Shown here piece after piece: positions 47,151-58,098 of a DNA stretch of 64,000 nucleotides. A program made the translations under genes and the position numbers. Origin of the DNA: Strongyloides papillosus (taxonomy: Eukaryota; Nematoda; Chromadorea; Rhabditida; Strongyloididae); assembly GCA_005656395.1 (NCBI GenBank), contig SRSI01000003.1, positions 124,001 through 188,000 on the forward strand, in the 5' to 3' direction. Under the pieces are notes generated by a model. It searched no databases and was not told the origin of the DNA. It saw only the letters and a program-made list of their open reading frames with translations. Every line of letters starts with the position of its first letter. The stretch's first letter is position 1.

Positions 47151-47152
47151 TA

Positions 47153-47739
47153 TATTCAATTTATGTAAAATCATTATTATTATAATTAGTTGAATTGTTG
47201 TATATTTAAAGTTAAATATGTCTTGATTGTTTGTCATGGTATAAAGCATCTTTTAGAAATTATTTTAAATTAGATGTTTTTACGGTAGCAATGTCATTAT
47301 TTTTAATGTCACTAATGTTAATCCCAAAACTTAAATTTAATCATAATATTTTTAGGGGTTAAGTTATTTATTTTTGAGGTTGTATAGAACCTGGCATTGT
47401 TTAGGAAATATTGATAATTGTAAGGTAAATTTTTATAATTGTTGTTTTTATTGTGACATTTAATAGGCGTTGTGCCAGATTAAATAAAATTTAACTAATT
47501 TTATTATTTATTTATTATGTTTTTCTGAATAGAAACGTACTGTAACCGCTACACAAAACCCTATAGTTTTTTTTTATTACAATGCAAAATATTTTATTAA
47601 AACAGTCTAAAATATTTTTTTTGTAACAATATCATGATTGTATTATTAAAGAAAATCTGAATTTAAATTCAATTTGTAACCATTAACAAACTACACATGT
47701 TTTTTAACCTATTGAAATGTTTTAACAAAATTTTTTCAG
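47153..47739. repeat. Dispersed repeat, locus 1, right part
   Basis: The first 35 bp continue the repeat interrupted at 40353 (they match 54113-54148). About 310 bp follow that locus 2 lacks, and then 47490-47532 matches 54149-54173 and 47532-47739 matches 60570-60782. It contains no gene. It ends in a TTTTTTCAG acceptor. Confidence 0.75.
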
Positions 47740-47877
47740 TGTTTGGATACATTTTTTTCATCTTCAAAGAAGTTTGTTCATAAGAAACGGAATTTACCAA
47801 AGAAGTATCATTTTATGAAGAGTATTGGTAGTTTGAAGAAGAGGAATGATGAGAAAGAGGTGATAGCAACTAACTAA
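47740..47877 (+). CDS. Possible orphan 3'-terminal exon
   Basis: A stretch of 45 codons with clearly higher GC than its flanks follows a strong TTTTTTCAG acceptor and ends in TAA at 47875-47877. It reads CLDTFFSSSKKFVHKKRNLP followed by another Lys/Ser-rich 25 residues ending VIATN. The basic Ser/Lys-rich character suits a cytoplasmic tail. No matching upstream exon was found. The preceding 200 bp are a copy of the dispersed repeat, and in the other copy (60782) different sequence follows the same acceptor. It may be a relic of a gene displaced by repeats, or chance. Confidence 0.3.
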   Translation, partial: CLDTFFSSSKKFVHKKRNLPKKYHFMKSIGSLKKRNDEKEVIATN

Positions 47878-49186
47878 TTGACATTTCTTCGTTTGAAGAT
47901 TGAAGGGTGCTATAACTTATAATCATGTTGTTACATCAAGCTGCCTTTTTTGTCTTATTTTTATCCTAAAAAAAGAGTATTATTTCTAATATTAAGATAA
48001 TATACAAATTATTTTATTGATAGTACCTTGTACAATTATATTTTGGAGATTGTGCTTTTAGTAAAAAAAAATGAGTTGTTATTGAAATTTTAGAATCAGC
48101 TATGATTTGGAACTTGAAAACTAAAGATTATGCTTAATTTTAGGATTATTTTAATACATTATGAACATTTTATACTATAAATTAAATTAATAAACATAAT
48201 TTTGTTTTTTTTCTTTGTACCACCTGATAGTTATGCCTTCGAATGGTTCTGCTTATTGCTTCAATTAATTTAATTTAGATTATTTAAATAAAAATTACTA
48301 TTACTTTTTGGTCCATAAATTGGCTGGTTTATGATCAATATCTGCGATATCGTGTTCCTTCCTATTTTGACATTGGATCTTTCTAAAGTCATATTGATCA
48401 TTTCATTTTCTCTATTTAAAAAAAGTTATGATCTGTACAAAACTATATTAAAAAATAAACCAAAAAGAGTGCTTTTAAAAAAAACTTGGTCAATTATGGA
48501 CTCAAACTTTTAAGATTCATTTTCCATTTCATGTTATAACAAAAACATTCTTTGACAATTAACTCACAATAATCGGTCAAATTTTGAAGAAGTTATGTCG
48601 AAGAAAATATTTACTTTCATATTTTATATCATATATAATAATTGAAAAGATATGGAAAAGTTTCATTGAAATTGCAGTACAAAAAAAACATTTTCCTTTT
48701 GGAATTTTATGTGTCATTAAAAAGTATTTTTTCGTGATTTTAAACTGACTTCTATTTTATCTTAGGATGTTTTTTTATAATATGTTTATGATAAGACTGT
48801 AGAAAATACACCTTTACTTCCATAAAATAAATAAAAGTACATTGCGATAAATATAGAAATATGTCCAAAAAAGTTCTTTTAGACATTGGTAAAATGTTTT
48901 ATCAAATAATATTTAACTGTTTGATTGATCGACAAATGATTTTCATCGATAAGTAATTTATAAATTGAAATCAACCTTTCAAATATACCTGATATATAAT
49001 TCAATGGTCTTAGATTAAATATTACATTTAATTTAACATATTCTGGTAATTTCTCCTACTCTACTTCGTTTTTTAATTATTAATGATTGGTTAATTTTAG
49101 AATTGGATTCTAAACGAGTTTAATTTAGCCCTTGTATACTTATATTCAGAGGAGAAATTGGTATGGGTAATGAAGATAGTATACAC
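47878..49186. other. Non-coding stretch with a diverged satellite unit
   Basis: AT-rich. From about 48295 to 48615 the sequence follows the roughly 525-bp satellite of 54.2-60.5 kb in the same orientation (TTTTTGGTCCATAA, CTTGGTCAATTATGGACTC, GAAGAAGTTATGTCGAAG) but is much more diverged, so an old copy lies here. The 60-codon frame inside it is not a gene. Confidence 0.5.
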
Positions 49187-50527
49187 ACACAGCTATGACA
49201 CTGAAAAACAATTCGATTTTAGGACAGTCGTTGGTCAAAGAGAAAAAAATTTTTCTTTTATCTAAAGTGGTCATCAAAAACTATTGGTGTTTCACGAACA
49301 TTTTCCTGATAAGTTTAAAGTCATATGCGTCTTTCTTGTTTAAAAAAACTTAAATTAATGATAATAAGATTAAAAAAAAGACAGTAACATTATGTGACAC
49401 AAAATGAAATAGAGTTTTATCAGTGTTTGCCAAAATTAATTAATAAATATTTATATTCAATTAATTTTTGAAGTAGTTAATGAAAATATTTTTATTATTC
49501 TAATAGATCAAAAAGACCTTCGTCAAACATGTATAACATTACTAGATAATTTGAAAAAATTGCCATTACTATTTAAATACTTTAATTTTATTAATTTTAA
49601 AAAAAGAGTAACCTAGATATATACTTTTTTAAGAACTCTCATGCCCAGGCTAAAATTTTAAACAATAATAAGATTGGCCAATTTATAGAATATTACTCAT
49701 TTATTCATATGTGTTTCAGAAATCTTACCTCATTTTTGCAATCAAAATCTTTTAAAAGTATAGTACCTTTACATTATTTATTATTGTTTCGCATATTACA
49801 GCATAATTATTACTACATAGAAACATTACTACGGATCTTTTAGATTTGCTGTATATTTAATTTTATTTTTATACTTTTAAAAATGTGACAGATAAGAATT
49901 TAAAATAATGTAATTTTATAATTGTTTATTATTAAGAAGCATTATTAATATACTGATATACAAAAAAAGCGTTTTTCATTGAACATTAAAAAATAAAGTT
50001 AGTTTAACTAATTATAGCTTTCTTTGAAACTTGTTGTAATTAGTGATAAAATATTTCTCCCATTAAGTAACTTTTTCTATATAAACATAGTAATAAAAAG
50101 TCTAAAAAAATTATTCACTAAAATTTTTCAATTAAAAAGTCCATATATTTTAAAAAAAGTGTTAAGGTTCCGTTTTTTTTCAACAAATAATTCAACAGTT
50201 ATTTTAATGCTCTTAATGGTTTTCATTTTATTGGTTACAAAACAACTATAATATCATATTTGTATCATAAAAATATATCATTGATGCCAAGAAATCTGGA
50301 GATAAATCTAATTTTTATAAATACACATGATATTATATAGAGTTAATGGAAAACCAATTTTCCTACAATAAAAATATGTGTACAACTTATTCTTATCAAT
50401 CGAACTTTCATGGGACACCATTGCCTTTTTATGACAACTGTAGACAAAAGATGAAGTTATTTCTCTTTGTCTAAAGGTACTGTCCTAAAATCGAATTGTT
50501 TTTCAGTATCATAGCTCTGTGTGTACC
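49187..50527. mobile_element. Foldback structure with inverted arms
   Basis: The arm at 49187-49315 is the imperfect reverse complement of 50390-50527. The shared string AAAACAATTCGATTTTAGGACAG, at about 49211-49233, is found inverted at about 50483-50505. Between the arms lie about 1.1 kb of AT-rich, non-coding DNA. Its right end abuts the duplicated MATH exon. It looks like a second foldback family, unrelated in sequence to the CAGGGTGTCCC elements. Exact termini are uncertain. Confidence 0.55.
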
Positions 50528-50591
50528 TTATGGTATGTTATCTGTCACAACATTGAACTTGCCACTAATTTTATGATATTTACCATTTCAG

Positions 50592-51055
50592 ATGTTCTTT
50601 ATACAAGCCAAACAGACGTTAACTATTTCAAATATAAATGCTCAATACAAAATTTTTCACTTCGTCCTGAAAAAACAGGTGAAAAAATTATATCACCAAC
50701 GTTTGTAATTGGAAGCAAAGATAGAACAGAGTGGTGCTTATAGATATATCCCAATGGTGATAAAGAAGAGTCGAAAGAGTATGTATCAGTTTATCTGACA
50801 TTGTTAAATCCTGATAAAGCAAAAGCAAAATTAAGGTTTTGTATTTTAAATGACAAGAAAGAGGAGAAAAAAATTTGTGTTTGTCCTGTTTTAGACTATT
50901 GTAAAGGTAATGGTTGGGGGTTTCACAAGTTTGTTAAGAAAGATTTTTTACTGAATAAATCAAATGATTTATTGGTAAATGATATGTTGACAATATTATG
51001 TGAAGCAGAGATTATTGACATTACATCTGGAAATCACGAGAATACTATAACTTAT
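50592..51055 (+). pseudogene. Duplicated MATH exon with nonsense codon
   Basis: This follows a CATTTCAG acceptor (50591) and ends at a GTAAGT donor (51056). It encodes one MATH domain (NYFKYKCSIQNFSLRPEKTG to WGFHKFVKKDFLL) nearly identical in layout to the next exon, and even the flanking intron pieces are duplicated. A TAG at 50741-50743 stands where the next copy has CAC-ATA, so the domain is cut after WCL. Splicing to the next exon would also be out of phase. It is probably a dead duplicate of the MATH exon of the downstream gene. Confidence 0.75.
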
Positions 51056-51112
51056 GTAAGTTATCTGTTATAACATTGAACTTGCTACTGATTCTATGAT
51101 ATATAATTTCAG

Positions 51113-52245
51113 ATGGTTTTTATAACATCGAGATATGTGCTAACTATTTCAAATATAAATGTTCAATACAAAAATTTTCACTTCGTCCTGAAAAGACAGG
51201 TGAAAAAATTATGTTACCAACTTGTATAATTGGAAGCGAAGATAAATTAGAATGGTGTTTACACATATATCCCAATGGTGATTTTAAAGATTCAAGGGAG
51301 TATGTATCAATTTTCCTGATATTGTTAAGTCCAAAAGGAGCATACGCAAAGTTTAAGTTATGTATTTTAAATGACAAGAAAGAGGAGAAAAATATTTCTT
51401 TTGGTGGTATTGATAGCTATGGCAATGGTGGAGGTTGGGGGGTATCAAAATTTGTTAAGAAAGATTTTTTACTAGACGAGTCTAATGGTTTATTGATTAA
51501 CGATCAGTTGACAATATTATGTGAAGTAAAGATAATTGATCCTAGACATAGAAACTATGATAGTTCAGAGATTACTTACCCTAAAACAGAAGAAAGTGAT
51601 AATATAGAGATTATTGACCCTAAAACTGAGAACCATGATAACTTAGATGCTTCAATAAATATTACAACACCTCAATCAAAATTATCATTGGACTATGGAA
51701 ATATGTTTGATTCATCTATATTTTATGATTGTGTTATAAAAGTTGAAGACACTGAAATTAAAGTTCATAAAGCAGTCCTCGCTGCAAGATCTCCTGTTTT
51801 TTATGACATCTTTAACAGTACATCTGATCAATCACAAACAAATATTATTGAAATAAGAGATTTTAATATTGAAGTTGTAAGGGAAATGTTAAAATACATC
51901 TATACAGATGAAGTTTCGGATATACAAGATATGACAAATGAAATGTTTGAAATTGCAAATAAGTACGAGTTAGATAGATTAAAAGCAATTTCAGAACAGT
52001 CTATGTGTAATAGTTTGTCTGTTGAGAATGTCTTAGAACGCTTCGCATTATCTGATAAGTACCCAACTGAAAGATTGAAGGAATGTTGTGAAGAACTTAT
52101 CCTTAAAAACCTGGAATATTTAACAAAAACTAAAGAATGGGAAAAATTTATTTTTTCATGTCCATCATTACTTGGAAGTTTATTTTTGAAGTCATTAAAC
52201 ATTAGTTCAACAGAAAGTGACTCAAAAAAAATAGAGAAAGAATAA
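51113..52245 (+). CDS. MATH-BTB protein, 5' end not found
   Basis: The open frame starts after the acceptor at 51111-51112 and runs to TAA at 52245. The MATH domain (FKYKCSIQNFSL, EWCLHIYPNGD, GGGWGVSKFVKKDFLL) is followed by a spacer with two imperfect repeats (EIIDPKTEN-type), a BTB domain (FYDCVIKVEDTEIKVHKAVL, EVVREMLKYIYTDEV) and a BACK-like tail (LSVENVLERFALSDKY). Such proteins bridge substrates (MATH) to cullin-3 ubiquitin ligases (BTB). The first ATG in frame is 51211, inside the MATH domain, so the true start must lie in an upstream exon. The position where that exon should be is occupied by the dead MATH duplicate and the foldback structure. The gene may thus be 5'-truncated. From 51211 the product is 344 residues. 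Confidence 0.7.
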
Positions 52246-53419
52246 CTGGATACTTGTAATACTTAATAAGTTAATCATTCATTTTATTGTTATTTTAAAA
52301 TAAAAATATATTATTAAACATATATTTATAGGAGCGAAAAAAATTAATTCTTAATATAACCTAATATTTCCTAAAAATATTTCTTCTTCCTATTATGTGA
52401 TCGTTAAGTTTGTCATATTATGAAACCCGTATCAGGATTTGATAAAACATAATCCTTAAATTTTTAAGTCAGATCGTCTTATTTTCTGAATTATTTCTCT
52501 TAAAAGTTGTCATCTTTTTATTAATCAGATTACCGTTATTTGATGTTTCTAATTGGTCAAATATAAATCTTTTTGAAAAAGTACTTTTTTCTAACTGAAG
52601 TGGAAAAATAATTTCAACATAATTTTGGCAAAAGTTGACCAGGTTATATTTAAAAAACGCCATTTTCTTTGACAATTTTTAGTATAAATTTGTTTCTGAA
52701 ATAATTCTTGTAAAAGTAAATAAAAATTTCCGATTTATTACTCATTGGAAAATTACAAGTCAAGAATATGGAAGAAACTTAACATTAAAAATCGGCCAAG
52801 TTATGAATCAAAAAGTGATGGTAGTTTTTATAAAAAAATTGTACGTAGAATGCGTTGAAGGGTTAAACAAAACCAGGCTAAGCCTGGCCTTTGGTTTGTT
52901 AATCAAAGTATAATAATAATTGTAAGAGTTAAAATTTATTAACAATAAATTGAGAGTGGAGTATATCCCCTATAAACATAAACAATACAACAAAATTATT
53001 ATAAACCCTTACTGTTAATCACAATATCTCCCTTTCTAACTTTTACGTATCCCCTAGAAGTCCAGACGATGAATATGAGGTGTGCCTTCTGAATAACCTA
53101 GAAATTAGAAAGATGACGTGATTCTTGTATTATTGCGAAATAATGTTTTTGTCATTCTTTCTTTTCTTTTATACACCTGTTTTTGCCGCGTTTTAGCCTT
53201 TGTGAAAATAACGATAGATTTTGGATAGTGCGTATCCAACTGTAAGTACTTAAATTTTAAAATATTAATATTTTTTACTTTTTTTCACAAATGTAGTAGA
53301 ACTTTTCAAGTTATGCCTTATAAAATAATGGGACATCAAGGGCAAGTATCAATAATTCAACAAATTTGACATTTTCTTACATCTTTTATAATAATTTTTA
53401 GTGTTGATAAGAAATCATT
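52246..53419. other. Non-coding stretch with inverted satellite remnants and a hairpin
   Basis: From about 52470 to 52830 the reverse complement matches the satellite of 54.2-60.5 kb (CAGTTAGAAAAAAGTACTTT is the inverse of 52570-52590), so diverged units lie here in opposite orientation. A perfect hairpin, CCAGGC-taa-GCCTGG, lies at 52873-52887, followed by GTTAATCAAAGTAT, which also follows the two larger hairpins at 54174 and 58061. 53040-53230 is less AT-rich but shows no convincing frame. Confidence 0.5.
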
Positions 53420-54173
53420 CACTGGAAATTTTTGTTACCTTATAATTAATATTGTTTAAAGATAAAATAATGTATGTAATATTAACAAAACATTAAGATT
53501 TTCTATCAAAAAATTGAATGTATGTAAAAAAGACATGTAACAATCCAAAAAAACAGATATGTTCTTTATCACGGTTACAACATATGTTTGTACGATATTA
53601 TTTTTTTTTTGAATATTTCAGTAGAAATTTTTGAGAAAAATATGCATTATAATTATAATATATTTATCATATGAAATACAAAGAATGATTAAGATAAATT
53701 TTTATTTACTTCTAAATAGTTTAGCGAATTTAAGTTTTAGAAATACAAAAAAGTTTATAATAATAATAACGAGAAGCAATAATTAGTTAACCTCACAAGT
53801 ATGATTCATTTAAAATATTATTTTCATCTACTCTTTTTTAAATTGAAACATGTTAAAGTTACTTTTTGTAGTTAATATACCAAATAAATTAGGAAAATAA
53901 AAATATAATAGAATGTTATTGTTGCTAATAGATTGTTAAAAAAAGTAATTTTTTTTAAACATTTGCAAGTTTACATAAATTTGACTTCTAATAGAGTAAT
54001 TAATAATATATTATAAAGAAAAAGTTAGATTCTAAGATGACATAATATCACAGAAAAATTTTGAGATTCAGAAAAGATTACATTACTTAAAAACAATTGA
54101 AATAAAATATATATTTAATTTATATAAAATCATTATTGTTATAATTTTATTATTCATTATGTTTTTTTGAATA
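53420..54173. repeat. Dispersed repeat, locus 2, left part (empty site for the cyclase block)
   Basis: It matches 39480-40353 and then, without interruption, 47153-47187 (AAATA-TA-TATTTAATTTAT at about 54105-54122). The site where locus 1 carries the 6.8 kb foldback-cyclase-foldback block is here a single TA. The last part matches 47500-47532 and ends at the hairpin 54174. Confidence 0.8.
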
Positions 54174-54211
54174 ACCAGCCTTAGACCCGCCTTCGGCAGG
54201 TCATAGCTGGT
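54174..54211. repeat. GC-rich two-stem hairpin, copy 1
   Basis: ACCAGC and GCTGGT form an outer 6-bp stem around an inner stem GACCCGCC / GGCAGGTC (one mismatch) with a TTC loop. It is strikingly GC-rich against about 20% GC surroundings and opens the 3.89 kb block. Confidence 0.7.
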
Positions 54212-57200
54212 CCGCGGAGCAAAATTTTTATTAAAGCATTTTTATACTAAATTGTTAATCAAAGTATATGTATAAATAATTGTTTCATTAAATTATACAT
54301 TTCTGAAGATATAAAATAACCGAAATAATATTGTTCTAATAGATAAATATTTCTGAGTTTGAGAATCATTTCATAACGTTTACATTTATTAAAACTGTTT
54401 AGTTTAAAAAAAAATCTATCCAACAAAAAGAATCTCATTTATTATTCAAAAGATGAATAAAAATATATATTTGAATATTTCCAAGTAAAAATTTAAGTGA
54501 ATTTTCATCATACTTTTGAAATTGGTAAAAACAATTTAATATAATTTCTCTACTAACTACATATTTACGTTAATTCTATAAATATATAAATGAAAAAAAA
54601 ATCAAAAAATTAATACCTAAAAATAACTTCTTTCGTTTTAATCTACAAACTTCGTTATATTTTTCATACTTTATGCCAGTCTTTGACATATGTAGTAAAT
54701 TTAGTTTATTTACTTTAAAAAACTTTGATAAAGTTATAAAATGAGAAAAGTTTAATTTTTACTAAAAAAATGATCATCACTTTTTGGTCCATAATTTGAT
54801 TTATCTTTTATTAATCTTTTTAATACTGAGTTTTACCTCTCAATTTCATACTCGTACATTCTAAATAAATCATAAAACATAAAAATTTAATTCTTTTTAC
54901 AAAAGTTATTTGAAAGAGAAAAACTATACAAAAAAAGTAATATTTTTTAATATAATTTGATCAATTGTGGACTAAAAGGTTTGTGACTTATTTTTCCCTT
55001 AAAGTTAGAAAAAAATACATCTGATGACTATTTAATCATAATAAATGATCGAGTTTAAAGAGAGTTATGTCTAGAACAAAATAGATTTTTGCAAAAAAAA
55101 AAGAAAAAAGCAAGAAAAATGACACTAAAATTGATATAAATCGTTTTATTTATAAGCTGTAAACTTCGCAATAGTTTCATTTTTAGAGTTAGACTTTAAT
55201 TTATATAAAAGAAAGCATGGCTACTTAATTTTATGAAGTTTTCATTAAGTAATAACCATTTAACTCTTTATTTTTTGCCGAAAAAGTAGTCATCACTTAT
55301 TGACCCATAACTTGGGCAATTTTTTACCAATCTTAATGCTGCTGTCTTTCCCCTTTATTCCTGACTTGTACATTCAAAAAAGTCATAAGTTATAACATTT
55401 CACTTACTTTCACAAAAGTTTTTCTGAAAGACATAACTACACAAAAAAACGACTAAAAAGATGTGTTTTTTTAAAAATAACATGGCCTATTATGAACCAA
55501 TATTTTCAAAGACCGTTTTCCCCACTAAGTTAGAAAAAAATACATCTAATAACTACTTAATCATAAAAATTGATTAAGTTTGAAGAAAGTTATGTCAATC
55601 ACAAAGTTGATTTTTGTGAAAAAGATAAAGAAAAAGTGGAATAATTGACATCTAAATAAGTATAACTCTTTATATTGTTAATGAATATAATTCTTTGTAG
55701 TTTTATTTTTTAAGTTAGACATAGATCTATAAAATACTTTGAATTTATTTATTTTAAACAACTTTTCATTTAGATTACAGCATTAAAAAATTTTTGTTTT
55801 TATTTAAAAAATGGTGACTATTCTTGGGTCCATAACTTAGTCAGTTTTTCATATATTTCTATCGTATTGTGTTTCCCCAGAATTCTAGATTTAAATCTGT
55901 TTAATCATTAAAAAAGTAATTTATTTCATTAACTTTGAAGAAAGTTATTCTCTGCACAAAACTATGCAAAAAATTGTCCAAAAATGTGGTATTTTTTAAA
56001 CATAACTTAGCCATTTATAGACTAAAAGTTTTAAGACCCATTTTCCGCACTAAGTTAGAAAAAAACACATCTAATCATTACTTAACCGTAAAAATTTATT
56101 AAGTTTGAGGAAAGTTATGCTGAAGACAAAATTGATTTTTGTGGAAAAAATGAAAAAAAAGCGAAAAAATTGACATTAAAATTAATATAACTCTTCTCTT
56201 TGTTAAGCTAAAAACTTCGTTAGATACTTGTTTTTTAATTTAGACTTACATCTATATAACAGATACTATTTTATTTCATTTTATTAAGTTATGACTAAGT
56301 TATAGATATTTAACTTTTTAATAATTTTTTTAAAGTGGTTAGCACTCTTTAGACCATAACTCGGCTAATTTTTATTACAATTCAATAGGACTGTGTTTCC
56401 CCTCTATTCTGGTAGTAGACCTTTCAAATGGTATATAAACCATTGTATATTATCTATTTTGAAATAACGTTTACCCCTGGTCAAATCCATGCTAAAAAAG
56501 GCCAAAAAAACGATGTTTTTTAAAGATAACATGGCCAATTATGGCCCAAAAACTTCTAAGACCTATCTTCCCCACTAAGTTAGAAAAAAACACATTTTTT
56601 GGCTATTTACCCATAAAAATCGGTTAAATTTGAAGAGAGTTATGTGAGAGACAAATTTTTTTTCCTTATTTCTTTTTGGTATAGATATCTTGGCCAGTTT
56701 CTTAACGATTCACTAATATTACGTTTCCCCTTTATTCCTGACTCGTACCTTCAAAAAAGTCATAACTCATAACATTTCACTTACTTTCATAAAAGTTTTT
56801 TTGAAAGAAATAACTACACAAAAAAACGACTAAAAGGGTGGTGTTTATTAAAAATAATATGGCTTATTATGAACCAATATTTTTAAAAATCGTTTTCCCC
56901 ACTAAGTTAGAAAAAAATACATCTAATGACTACTTAATCATAAAAATTGATTAAGTTTGAAGAATGTTATGTCAATCACAAAATTGATTTTTGTGAAAAA
57001 GATGAAGAAAAAGCGGAAAAATTGACATCTAAATAAGTATAACTCTTTATGTTGTTAATGAATAAAATTCGTTGTAGTTTTATTTTTTAAGTTAGACATA
57101 GATCTATAAAATACTTTGAATTGATTTATTTTAAACAACTTTTTATTTAGATTACAGCATTAAAAAATTTTTGTTTTTATTTAAAAAATGGTGACTACTC

Positions 57201-58060
57201 CTGGGTCCATAACTTGGCCAGTTTTTCATATATTTCTATCGTATTGTGTTTCCCCAGGATTCCAGACTTTAATCTGTTTAATGACTAAAAAAACAGTTTA
57301 TTTTATTAATTTTGAAGAAAGTTATTATCTCCACAAAACTATGCAAACAATTGACTAAAAAAGTAGTGTTTTTTTAACATAACTTGACCAATTTTTGGCC
57401 AAAAGTTTTGAAACCTATTTTTCCCACTAAGTTGAAGAAAAATACATCAAATGAGTACTTGATCATAAAAATTGATCAAGTTTGAAGAAAGTTATGCTGA
57501 AGACAAAATTGATTTTTGTGAAAAAAATGAAAAAAAAGCGAAAAAGCTGACATTCAAACTAATGTAACTTCTTTCATATTAGAGTTATAAACTTCGTTAG
57601 ACTCTTATTTTTTAAGTTAGACGTAGATCTATTTAAAGGATACTATTTTATTTCATTTCATCAAGTTTTAACTAAGTTATAACTATTTAACTTTTTAATC
57701 ATTTTTTAAAAATGGTCACCACTCTTTGTATCATAACTCCGCCAATTTTTGTTAAAATTCAATAGAATTGTGTTTCCCCCCTATTCTGGTAGTAGACCTT
57801 TCAAATGGTATATAAACTGTTATATATTATCTATTTTGAAATAACGTTTACCCCTGGTCAAATCTATGCTAAAAAGGCCAAAAAAACGATGTTTTTTAAA
57901 GATAACATGGCCAATTATGGCCCAAAAACTTCTAAGACCTATCTTCCCCACTAAGTTAGAAAAAAACACATTTTTTGGCTATTTACCCATAAAAATCGGT
58001 TGAATTTGAAGAGAGTTATGTGAGAGACAAATTTTTTTTCCTTATTTCTTTTTGGTATAG

Positions 58061-58098
58061 ACCAGCCTTAGACCCGCCTTCGGCAGGTCAGAGCTGGT
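58061..58098. repeat. GC-rich two-stem hairpin, copy 2
   Basis: The same hairpin as at 54174 with one base changed in the spacer (GTCAGAGC for GTCATAGC), 3887 bp downstream in the same orientation. It marks the start of the second large block. The following 350 bp (58099-58450) match 54212-54560. Confidence 0.7.

Noticed and set aside
48331..48513. 60-codon frame
   Set aside because: It falls inside a diverged satellite unit.
54174..54211. GC-rich hairpin considered as a tRNA or hammerhead ribozyme
   Set aside because: No T-loop consensus or anticodon arm, and no CTGATGA...GAAA core.
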